Origin: JAMQKA01 sp033722415
Lineage (GTDB): Bacteria; Bacteroidota; Rhodothermia; Balneolales; Balneolaceae
Direction of reading: 5' to 3'
DNA: 9,025 nt
Assembly (NCBI GenBank): GCA_033722415.1
Contig: JAWVZC010000161.1
Span: forward strand, 1 to 9,025
The notes below the pieces were generated by a model. That model was not told where the DNA came from. It ran no database searches and saw nothing but the letters and a program-made list of their open reading frames with translations. The position numbers and the translations under genes are program-made. Positions within the stretch are counted from its first letter, which is position 1. Each line of letters opens with the position of its first letter. This document shows positions 1-6,764 of this stretch, in pieces.

Positions 1-462
1 AGCAGGTCGTGGACTGCGAAATGGTCCCGTCTGCTGCGTTGAGGGTAGAAATAGCGCACGCAACGTATCAATATACGTTTCGTTTGCGATTACCCCCTCG
101 CCTTACCGACGAACCAATTTCTTGGTGAGAAATACCGGCTAACAATCAGTGCCTGGGTTTATATCGAACTGACGTTAGGCTTATATTCAGGAGCCTCACT
201 GGGCTGCCCGAAGTAGTCGGATGCAAATGCCGCAATCGCGGAAAACGGGGATCCAAAGGGTATACCTGCTACCGCCCTGGCTGACGCCTGAAATCTCCTT
301 TTCGTGATCAAACCTTGAACTCTGCATACCGGTGTCGCGACAAGCTGATAATCAAACAGAATCCGGCTGATAACAAATATCTATCGAAGCAGGATTCATA
401 TCGTACGCTAAATTAGTTACTTTATTTTTTGGCAAATATGGAACCCAAAAATCAGCGATAGT
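1..462. other. Intergenic region upstream of katG, no recognised gene
   Basis: No gene can be supported here. On the plus strand a frame stays open from the left edge (position 3) to a stop near 128. It could be the last 40 or so codons of an upstream gene, but the peptide matches nothing I recognise. On the minus strand a frame is open from 380 to a TAA at 159-161 (74 codons) with no ATG start. Its peptide looks protein-like (it includes AGIPFGSPFSAIAAF) but is also unrecognised, and a run of this length can occur by chance. The last 50 bases before katG are AT-rich and should hold its promoter. I see no convincing -35/-10 pair or Bacteroidota-type TAnnTTTG box, and no PerR- or OxyR-like operator that I would name. 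Confidence 0.5.
55..88. repeat. Imperfect inverted repeat / stem-loop
   Basis: A perfect 7-bp inverted repeat, AACGTAT at 62-68 and ATACGTT at 73-79, encloses the 4-base loop CAAT. It continues outward as an imperfect stem: c61/t80 is a mismatch, C59-G60 pairs with 81-82, bases 83-84 bulge out, and CGCA at 55-58 pairs with TGCG at 85-88. There is no T-run on either side, so it is not a standard intrinsic terminator. It may be a 3' end structure of a gene beyond the left edge, or an operator. Confidence 0.5.
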
Positions 463-2715
463 ATGGATAAGGACAAAAATAAGACCTCTTCAGAGAACAG
501 TGATAAAAAGAGCAGGAATGGTGAAAGCAAATGTCCGTTTCACAACGGGAACATGGCATCGAGACAAACGGCCGGCGGGGGAACCCGGAACCGGGACTGG
601 TGGCCAAATAAACTGAATCTGAACATCCTGCGCCAACACTCGGAGCTAGCGGATCCGATGGGCGAGGATTTCAATTACGCAGAAGAATTTCAAAAACTGG
701 ATCTAAAGGCCGTAAAACAGGATCTCTACGACCTGATGACCGATTCCCAGGACTGGTGGCCGGCCGACTGGGGACACTACGGCGGCTTGTTTATACGCAT
801 GGCCTGGCACAGCGCGGGGACCTATCGAGTGGCCGACGGACGCGGCGGTGCCGCTACCGGTAACCAGCGGTTTGCCCCGGTCAACAGCTGGCCCGACAAC
901 GTAAGCCTCGACAAGGCGCGACGCCTCCTGTGGCCGATCAAACAGAAGTACGGCCGTAAGCTGTCCTGGGCCGATTTGATGATTCTGGCCGGAAACTGCG
1001 CGCTGGAGTCGATGGGCTTCGAAACGTTCGGTTTCGGCGGCGGACGAGAAGATGTCTGGCAGCCCGAGGAAGATATCAACTGGGGACCAGAACACGAATG
1101 GCTGGCCGATGAGCGCCACGACGAAGACGGAAACCTGGAAGGGCGCCTTGCAGCCGACCACATGGGACTGATCTACGTTAACCCGGAAGGCCCGAACGGC
1201 GAGCCGGATCCCAAAAAAGCTGCAAAATTTATTCGACAGTCGTTCAAGCGTATGGCAATGGATGATTATGAAACCGTAGCCCTTATTGCGGGCGGACATA
1301 CCTTTGGGAAAGTGCACGGCGCCGCTCCCGAAGAACACAACGGACCCGATCCCGAAGCGGCTCCCCTTGAACAGCAGGGACTCGGCTGGAAAAACGACTA
1401 CGGCACCGGTAAAGGTCCCGATACCATCACTAGCGGCCTGGAAGGAGCCTGGACCGACAAGCCCACGGAATGGGACATGGGCTTTTTCCACAACCTGTTT
1501 GAATATGACTGGGAGCTGACCAAAAGTCCCGCTGGCAAGTATCAGTGGAAACCGAAAAATGAAGAAGCACAGGATACGGTACCGGACGCCCACGACCCGA
1601 ACAAGAAACACGCGCCCGTGATGCTGACGACCGACCTGGCCCTGAAAGCGGACCCCGAATACGAGAAGATATCACGGCACTTTTATGAAAATCCCGATGA
1701 ATTTGCCGACGCCTTTGCCCGGGCATGGTTCAAACTCGTTCACCGGGATATGGGACCCAAATCCCGCTATCTCGGTCCGGAGGTTCCCGAAGAGGACCTG
1801 ATTTGGCAGGACCCGGTTCCGGAGGTTGATCATGAGCTGATCGACGAGGATGATATCGAGATGCTCAAGGATGCGATCCTGGAAACCGACCTGACCATTT
1901 CTGAACTGGTTTCCACCGCCTGGGCTTCAGCATCGACTTATCGCGATTCCGATAAGCGGGGGGGTGCCAACGGGGCACGCATTCGCCTGGCGCCACAGAA
2001 AGAGTGGGACGTCAACAACCCCGAACAGCTTGCCCGGGTACTGGACACGCTGGAAGGCATACAGCAGTCCTTTAACGAATCACAGTCCGGTGACAAGAAG
2101 GTATCCCTGGCCGACCTTATCGTGCTCGGGGGATGTGCAGCCATCGAAAAAGCCGCCGAAAAGGCGGGACACGATGTCACCGTACCGTTTACCCCCGGCC
2201 GCACCGACGCCACCGAGGAGCAAACCGACGAGGAATCGTTCGAGTGGCTCAAGCCGGATGCCGATGGGTTCCGTAACTACTGCGATACCCGGCGGAATGC
2301 CACACCCGAAGAACTGCTGGTGGACAAGGCACAGCTGCTGACCCTCACACCCCCTGAAATGACGGTACTGGTCGGCGGCATGCGCGTGCTCGATACCAAC
2401 TACGATCAGTCTGACTACGGGGTCTTTACCGACCGGCCGGGTACGCTGACCAACGATTTCTTCCTGAACTTGCTCGATATGGGTACCGAATGGGAACCCG
2501 CATCTGATGAAAAGCAGGTATTCGAGGGGCGCGATCGCAATACCGGCGATCTGAAATGGACCGCCACCCGTGCCGACCTGGTATTCGGTTCAAACTCCGA
2601 GCTGCGTGCACTCGCTGAAGTGTATGCCTGCGAAGATTCCGAGGAGAAGTTCATCAACGACTTCATTGCAGCCTGGGACAAGGTGATGAACCTGGATCGC
2701 TTCGATCTGAAGTAG
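463..2715 (+). CDS. katG: Catalase-peroxidase KatG
   Basis: Bifunctional haem enzyme that dismutates H2O2 and also oxidises organic donors; a main defence against peroxide stress. The 750 residues match the usual length of the two-domain family. The N-terminal haem domain carries the distal triad Arg112, Trp115 and His116 (IRMAWHSAGTYR). It has Tyr238 (LIYVNPEGP) and Met264 (KRMAMDD), which with Trp115 should form the Met-Tyr-Trp adduct needed for catalase activity. The proximal His279 lies in GGHTFGK, with Trp330 and Asp391 as its partners and the mobile Arg428 in HRDMGP. The C-terminal half, from about residue 440, is the degenerate duplicated domain (ISELVSTAWASASTYR). The start at 463 gives the family-typical lead (KCPFH, then NRDWWP), although no clear Shine-Dalgarno precedes it. 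No catalytic residue is missing. It appears monocistronic, with a strong terminator behind it and no regulator gene beside it. Confidence 0.98.
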   Translation: MDKDKNKTSSENSDKKSRNGESKCPFHNGNMASRQTAGGGTRNRDWWPNKLNLNILRQHSELADPMGEDFNYAEEFQKLDLKAVKQDLYDLMTDSQDWWPADWGHYGGLFIRMAWHSAGTYRVADGRGGAATGNQRFAPVNSWPDNVSLDKARRLLWPIKQKYGRKLSWADLMILAGNCALESMGFETFGFGGGREDVWQPEEDINWGPEHEWLADERHDEDGNLEGRLAADHMGLIYVNPEGPNGEPDPKKAAKFIRQSFKRMAMDDYETVALIAGGHTFGKVHGAAPEEHNGPDPEAAPLEQQGLGWKNDYGTGKGPDTITSGLEGAWTDKPTEWDMGFFHNLFEYDWELTKSPAGKYQWKPKNEEAQDTVPDAHDPNKKHAPVMLTTDLALKADPEYEKISRHFYENPDEFADAFARAWFKLVHRDMGPKSRYLGPEVPEEDLIWQDPVPEVDHELIDEDDIEMLKDAILETDLTISELVSTAWASASTYRDSDKRGGANGARIRLAPQKEWDVNNPEQLARVLDTLEGIQQSFNESQSGDKKVSLADLIVLGGCAAIEKAAEKAGHDVTVPFTPGRTDATEEQTDEESFEWLKPDADGFRNYCDTRRNATPEELLVDKAQLLTLTPPEMTVLVGGMRVLDTNYDQSDYGVFTDRPGTLTNDFFLNLLDMGTEWEPASDEKQVFEGRDRNTGDLKWTATRADLVFGSNSELRALAEVYACEDSEEKFINDFIAAWDKVMNLDRFDLK

Positions 2716-2719
2716 ATTC

Positions 2720-2761
2720 GCCCGAAAACCGGGCAGCCCACATGGATCCCTTGAAGGGATC
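2720..2761 (+). other. Two tandem hairpins just after katG
   Basis: Directly after the katG stop codon, GCCCG (2720-2724) pairs with CGGGC (2730-2734) across AAAAC. Next, GATCCCT (2745-2751) pairs perfectly with AGGGATC (2755-2761) across TGA. Neither is followed by a T-run, so they are not terminators. They lie in the transcribed 3' UTR upstream of the intrinsic terminator at 2798-2829 and could protect the mRNA 3' end. That role is inferred. Confidence 0.5.
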
Positions 2762-2797
2762 GACGCTGTAGCCCGGCAGATATAGTGACATATATTT

Positions 2798-2829
2798 AAA
2801 GGCAGCCCGGAGACGGGCTGCCTTTTTTT
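2798..2829 (+). terminator. Rho-independent terminator of katG
   Basis: GGCAGCCCG (2801-2809) pairs perfectly with CGGGCTGCC (2814-2822) around a GAGA tetraloop. Seven T residues follow (2823-2829), and AAA at 2798-2800 can extend the stem into the T-run. It is 83 bases downstream of the katG stop and separates katG from the HU-like gene. Confidence 0.95.
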
Positions 2830-2965
2830 GTAAGGATAGTAGTTCTGATCGGTCTATACGGTAGATGCCGAACTTGGGTACCGCAGTTATGCCCCAAGGT
2901 TATATCCCGGTCCGGCGGGTGAAACTATGACTATGTCCGCAGCGGCCCGGGGAATCCATCAACCG

Positions 2966-2975
2966 AAAAAGGAGG
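2966..2975 (+). promoter_or_regulatory. Strong Shine-Dalgarno for the HU-like gene
   Basis: AAAAAGGAGG ends 7 bases before the ATG at 2983, close to ideal spacing. It fixes the start of the HU/DUF4469 gene. It is the clearest ribosome binding site in the window and suggests high translation, as expected for an abundant DNA-binding protein. Confidence 0.85.
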
Positions 2976-2982
2976 CCATACC

Positions 2983-3693
2983 ATGCCATTACACTACCAT
3001 CTGAAACCTAATCCGCTGACCCCCGAACCTGATGAATACCTGGCCGTGAGTAAGAACCCGGAAAGCTACCGGCTGGAAGAGATCTTTGAGCACGCAACAC
3101 GCGAAGGATCCACGATCACCACGGCCGAAATTATGGCCGTGTTCGAAGAGATAACGCAGGGTATTATCAATATCCTGCAGGAGGGCAATGCCGTTATAAC
3201 ACCTCTGGTTAATATAAAACCGACGATCGGTGGCGTGTTCAGGGGAGAAGATGACCAGTTCGATCCCAACCGGCACCGAATCAATATCAACCTTTCGGCC
3301 GGGAAGCGGTTGCGACGAATGAGCCGCGATATCCCGACCCGCAAGATTATTGTCGGCGAACGCAGGCCGGAACCCCAACATTTTTTCGATCATGGCAGCG
3401 AAAGCGAAGACGCGAACATTACGCCCGGTGGAGGGGCCCGAATTACAGGTACCCTGCTAAAATTTGATGAAGATGACCGCAAGCAGGGGATATTCTTTAT
3501 CAATACCGCTGACGGCAGCGAAACCCGGGTGAACAGGAAAATGCTGAAGAACAAGCCCGGTGAACTGATTTTCATCAACCCCAGCCTGGAAGCGGGCGCC
3601 TACCGGCTGGAAGTCCGTAGCAAGCTTGAATACACTACGCAGATACGCACCGGTACCCATGCCGCCCCGCTGCGCGTGTCCGTCTCCTCATAA
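2983..3693 (+). CDS. HU-like DNA-binding protein with C-terminal DUF4469-like domain
   Basis: Predicted nucleoid-type DNA-binding protein of 236 residues. Residues 1-125 or so fit the HU/IHF-like fold in its divergent Bacteroidota form: a leading strand (MPLHYHLKPNPL), a helical half with TTAEIMAVFEEITQGIINIL at 46-65, and a beta-arm region VNIKPTIGGVFRG (76-88). A basic stretch with RLRRMSR (109-115) follows. An acidic linker (HGSESEDAN, 137-145) leads to a beta-rich domain (about 146-233) that fits DUF4469, an Ig-like domain commonly fused to this HU type. There is no signal peptide or membrane segment, so it is cytoplasmic. The start is set by the AAGGAGG site 7 bases upstream. It stands alone between the katG terminator and a long gene-poor stretch, with no clear terminator of its own. 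The partner or DNA target of the C-terminal domain cannot be read from the sequence. Confidence 0.88.
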   Translation: MPLHYHLKPNPLTPEPDEYLAVSKNPESYRLEEIFEHATREGSTITTAEIMAVFEEITQGIINILQEGNAVITPLVNIKPTIGGVFRGEDDQFDPNRHRININLSAGKRLRRMSRDIPTRKIIVGERRPEPQHFFDHGSESEDANITPGGGARITGTLLKFDEDDRKQGIFFINTADGSETRVNRKMLKNKPGELIFINPSLEAGAYRLEVRSKLEYTTQIRTGTHAAPLRVSVSS

Positions 3694-4114
3694 CTGGACG
3701 GTCATCGGCATGACGGCACCAAAACCACCGACTGCCCTGCCATTGCATACATACTTGCATGCAGCCCCGCATATAGGCAGCATCACGGTGCTATTGCCTT
3801 GTTTGTCCCAAATTTCCACTGCCGAAAACCGTAATATGAGCTGTAGCAGCTACCAGGCCATATCGCTAACGGTGGGCAGTGCGTCTCGGCAGATCCCGCC
3901 CTGAAACCCAGAGCGCATCTAATGTAACGTGTGTGCGATACATAACTCACGTGAAAATAATAAGATTTGATGGCCGGTAGTTACATCTGGTGTCCAGACC
4001 TGTGAGCGGAAAACGATATGGGTGGACCAGTCATGAAATCTTACAAGTTCCATAAGGTGCTGAAGACAGGTCCTACTCTCCATGCAAGGCACACCTTAAA
4101 GAGTATCAGATACC
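3694..4114. other. Gene-poor stretch after the HU-like gene
   Basis: No recognisable gene. The plus frame running out of the HU-like gene's alternative frame to 3904 is low-complexity shadow sequence. A small ORF at 4018-4167 (49 codons, ATG start, Lys/Tyr-rich) has no Shine-Dalgarno and no family resemblance, so I do not call it. Short hairpins occur at 3701-3714 (GTCAT/ATGAC) and 3839-3851 (AGCTG/CAGCT). A bulged pairing joins 3987-3996 to 4023-4030. None has a T-run, so termination of the HU-like gene is unexplained. Confidence 0.5.
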
Positions 4115-4142
4115 AGTATAAACTGCCCTTATACTATAGTAT
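4115..4142. repeat. Overlapping inverted repeats, possible operator
   Basis: AGTATAA (4115-4121) and TTATACT (4129-4135) form a perfect 7-bp inverted repeat with a 7-base spacer. The right arm overlaps a second, perfect 12-bp palindrome, ATACTATAGTAT (4131-4142). Two symmetrical elements sharing a half-site resemble tandem operator sites. They lie about 150 bases upstream of the Crp/Fnr-like relic, whose promoter region this may have been. Chance is possible because the area is AT-rich. Confidence 0.4.
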
Positions 4143-4217
4143 GCCTGATTACCAGGCCACTATATAGACTATTACTATTCAATGGAATAAAAAAGCACAA
4201 TATAGCAGTATAAATCA

Positions 4218-4262
4218 GCTCTATATTATTGTATGAAGAAACGTCATATATTGGTATAGAGC
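4218..4262 (+). other. Long imperfect hairpin in AT-rich intergenic DNA
   Basis: GCTCTATA (4218-4225) pairs perfectly with TATAGAGC (4255-4262). Inside it the pairing continues (U-G, U-G, A-U, one U-U mismatch, U-A, G-U) to TATGA (4232-4236) against TCATA (4244-4248), closing a 7-base loop AGAAACG. The three G-U pairs are tolerated only in a plus-strand RNA, which suggests a transcript structure. It lies immediately upstream of the Crp/Fnr-like relic and could be a 5' UTR structure or the remains of a small mobile repeat. Confidence 0.5.
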
Positions 4263-4290
4263 GTTATGAGGTTGTATAAATTGCAAATAA

Positions 4291-4527
4291 TTCGGAGCAA
4301 TAACATGGGTTACACTGTTTTCTGCAGTGATACGAAACCTGCTTCGGCTATCCAACTCCTCGCTGCAGGAAGGCGAGGTATTTGTGGATCTTGCATTCCC
4401 TGTGAATCGTATATCCTTCGTTACACACGGCAGGGGATACGCAGTGTCGATATCACATCCCGCGAGGCAAATGAGAGCTCTTATCAAAAGAAGGGCAGGG
4501 ACCTGCGATGCCACATCAATCTGTTAG
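4291..4527 (+). pseudogene. Decayed Crp/Fnr-type regulator (cNMP-binding domain fragment)
   Basis: Frame 1 (codons starting at 4291, open to a TAG at 4525-4527) reads LQEGEVFVDLAFPVNRISFV followed by THG at about 4363-4431. This resembles the start of the cyclic-nucleotide-binding beta-barrel in Bacteroidota Crp/Fnr regulators, with its KGE-hydrophobic run and the 'ISFVTKG' turn. Family resemblance then appears to move to the frame two bases on: SSYQKKGRDL with CHIN at about 4476-4520 resembles the 'TSYFQKEGDL..SIN' segment. Nothing like the rest of the barrel or the C-terminal helix-turn-helix follows. I read this as a frameshifted, 3'-truncated relic. An ATG-initiated 97-codon ORF (4305-4595) covers part of it but contains the match only in its middle. 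The call rests on motif memory, not an alignment, so it is tentative. Confidence 0.4.
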
Positions 4528-4844
4528 TAAGAAATAGTCAGATGGAACGTTTCGAAATCTGTTTTTTGCTGCCGCTTCCCATGGTTAAACGTTAATGTCA
4601 ACCAGTTCCGTGATGATGCTGTAAATGTGATCTGGTCTACACCGTCGAAGTGAGCCAGGAAATCATGATCTGCGGGTTTCCGATATTTGTATTCAGCATT
4701 TGTCAGGTGGGTAATGTTACGGTCATGTACTTTCGGTTCTCGTTCGGGAGATACTGTTGGTGGGGTAAGTGATGCTCACTTCCACCGACAAAGCGATATC
4801 CACCGATTTCACTCCATTTTTGACCGAAAACGAGACCAAGCCGA
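4528..4844. other. Gene-free stretch downstream of the hydrolase
   Basis: No supported gene. On the minus strand one frame is open for 83 codons, from 4775 down to a TAA at 4524-4526, without a usable start. Its upstream neighbour frame contains a 56-codon run that overlaps the end of the hydrolase gene. Joined by a frameshift near 4740 the two could be another decayed gene, but I recognise no family. No intrinsic terminator for the minus-strand hydrolase is visible. Confidence 0.4.
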
Positions 4845-6317
4845 TCATTTCGGCAGCCCAGCCTGTACATGTAACGAATCTCCCTTGTAGATACTCAACT
4901 CCAAAAAATCATATTCCGAGTTTAAGGAATGCATATCCGTAGCCTTGTTTTTCAAATGGTTGTCAAAAAAAGATAGTACTGCGTTGGTTGCTATCTCGAT
5001 AGCCAGGTCGGGATCAATTGCTCCTGCCTGGCTTACAGCCCGTAGCGGAACCATATAGGGAATATCCATGAAGTTACTATGCCCTGATTGAAGAATGATA
5101 CCTTCATAAAAGACGGATTTGCTCCGGTTTATATAAGCGTGCGGTATCAGGTTCTCATGGTCGTCCGGCCAATCGGACGACAGAAAAAGAAAGGGTTTCT
5201 GAAATGCTGTCGTCACTATCTGTCCCCATTGCACGCCATCCAGGTTGGCGCCGGCTTTAATTCTGCTGTCGATTATCACCGCTTCCCCGGCAGCACCACC
5301 GCCCCGGGAATGCCCGAACGCGCCCACCCGGGAAACATCCAGTTTTCCTTCCAAAAATCCGGTACGGTTCCAGGTTTCCAGTTGATTGGCGACATCCACC
5401 AAATCGTGCGCCCAGCGTTCCACGATATCTCTGGCGAAATAGGTTGTCAAGGCCTTTTTCACGATCGGGTGCCGTTCTTCAAACGAAAGGCCATTCTCAA
5501 ACGCCTCGATAACCGGCGTAATAGTTTCCCATGTTCCCGATTCAATCTTTTGTTTGTATTCGTAATCAAAATACGCGTTTGTACCGTCCGGAAATGTTGT
5601 ACCGGTACTTTCGTAGGTATGGTTGACTGCAAATACAACATATCCATGACTTACGATTTCTGAAAGCAACGCATAATACCCATTAGCCATCGAGTTGTAC
5701 CCGTGCGAAAAAATGAGGATGGGGAAGGGTTCATCGGCAACCGGGATATTATTGTAGACATGGGTCTCGACCTTGTCCAGGTAGTCTAGCATAAAAGGCG
5801 GGAGTCCGTACTTCCGGGCAAACCCATTTCTGCCGGCGGGATCGGCATAGTGATCCATTTCACCACCGGTCTCTGCTGCAGGATACCATGCTTTTATCAT
5901 AATCTGCCTGGTATCTGTCGTATCGTTGGTAATAGGTTCTTCCCGGTCGAGCTCTAGATGGATCTCCCGGGTACCCACGGTATACGGACCGGCAGGCCGT
6001 GGAAGGTCAAATACCGGCAACAGGTAGGGCAGCAGAAGAGACGGCACCAGCAGGATGAGCAGCACCGCGCTCCTGAAGATACGGCCAATCGCTGATGGAG
6101 GCCCGTGGCCCTGCTTCAGGGCCGTACCCAGGGCGATCAGCCAAACAAGGTATCCCGGTATCATCTGCCATCGGTATCCCTCGGCGACCAGGTGGATGCC
6201 CAACATTGTCATCAGCAGCCCGACAACATAGGGCGCTTTCACATAATTGGTGATGCGTCGGTGAAGTCCGGCATAGAGTGCGGACAGTAGAATCAATATC
6301 AGTTCGAAATATTGCAT
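4845..6317 (-). CDS. Membrane-anchored alpha/beta hydrolase, PAF-acetylhydrolase-like
   Basis: Predicted serine hydrolase of 490 residues. The N-terminal 105 residues hold about four hydrophobic segments (3-18, 28-47, 52-67, 83-103), so the enzyme is probably membrane-anchored. The rest is an alpha/beta hydrolase of the platelet-activating-factor acetylhydrolase/dienelactone-hydrolase type: TVGTREIHLEL leads into the first strands, and FSHGYNS (203-209) should supply the oxyanion hole. The nucleophile is Ser337 in GHSRGG. The likely acid is Asp360 (NLDG) and the likely base His413 (SGHSNFMD, resembling the family's HxxF/D region). Substrate is unknown; a short-chain ester or lipid is the family expectation. 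The ATG at 6317 keeps the first membrane segment whole and follows GGAG only 3-4 bases upstream, a cramped site. It is monocistronic, with 447 bases between it and the next minus-strand gene. Confidence 0.85.
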   Translation of the reverse strand: MQYFELILILLSALYAGLHRRITNYVKAPYVVGLLMTMLGIHLVAEGYRWQMIPGYLVWLIALGTALKQGHGPPSAIGRIFRSAVLLILLVPSLLLPYLLPVFDLPRPAGPYTVGTREIHLELDREEPITNDTTDTRQIMIKAWYPAAETGGEMDHYADPAGRNGFARKYGLPPFMLDYLDKVETHVYNNIPVADEPFPILIFSHGYNSMANGYYALLSEIVSHGYVVFAVNHTYESTGTTFPDGTNAYFDYEYKQKIESGTWETITPVIEAFENGLSFEERHPIVKKALTTYFARDIVERWAHDLVDVANQLETWNRTGFLEGKLDVSRVGAFGHSRGGGAAGEAVIIDSRIKAGANLDGVQWGQIVTTAFQKPFLFLSSDWPDDHENLIPHAYINRSKSVFYEGIILQSGHSNFMDIPYMVPLRAVSQAGAIDPDLAIEIATNAVLSFFDNHLKNKATDMHSLNSEYDFLELSIYKGDSLHVQAGLPK

Positions 6318-6764
6318 AGGCTCCGTTGTTTGGTTTAGAAACCATATTCGAAATATCGAGTAGGAAGTGCAATGTTGTCTATCTCTCTTCCCGTGCAGTT
6401 GGTCGATAATAACCGCCGGCTTCTCCTTGTGTTCCGCCCGATGATCGTGGTTACAGGCACGTCTGCATCCTACCTACGTCATCCCGGGCCTGCGACAGCT
6501 TTATGAGTTCCCGAAGCGATACCGGTCGTTGTTCATTAGCTGAGCAGATCAGCCTTCATGGTTTCTGCGAGATCCTGGAAAAGATACTGAAATACCTACA
6601 GCCCAATGGTTGATGGATTCCGCCTGCTGCAGGCAGGGCAACCGTCATGTGCGGACCGCTTCAGCCCACCGAAAAAGAAAGTCGGTTCGGAGAGGATGGA
6701 ACAGAACTTTTCCCCCGGGTGGCTGTTGCCAGTTGCTATTGGCAGACAAATAAATGTAACCGGG
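6318..6764. other. Intergenic region between hydrolase and CPBP protease
   Basis: 447 bases with no gene I can support. Short minus-strand frames look vaguely protein-like: an open run ending with ETMKADLLS before a stop near 6540, and one containing VSLRELIKLSQARDDVGRMQ near 6460-6530. They are short, in different frames and lack starts. A small palindrome, GTAACC/GGTTAC (6756-6768), overlaps the CPBP stop codon. The hydrolase promoter should lie at the left end, but no clear box is visible. Confidence 0.45.

Noticed and set aside
703..1611. 302-codon open frame on the minus strand
   Set aside because: It lies wholly inside katG, antisense to strongly conserved catalytic sequence. The translation has no family resemblance, and long antisense frames are common opposite such genes.
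4018..4167. Small ORF of 49 codons with an ATG start
   Set aside because: No Shine-Dalgarno, no recognisable domain, AT-rich surroundings, and its 3' half runs through the inverted repeats at 4115-4142. It is not supported as a gene.
4305..4595. 97-codon plus-strand ORF preceded by GGAG
   Set aside because: The spacing is acceptable, but the family-like signal lies partly in another frame and only the middle of this ORF resembles Crp/Fnr. It is better read as part of a frameshifted relic.
5088..5663. 191-codon open frame on the plus strand
   Set aside because: It is antisense to the conserved core of the alpha/beta hydrolase, including the Ser337 region, and its peptide matches nothing. It is a shadow frame.
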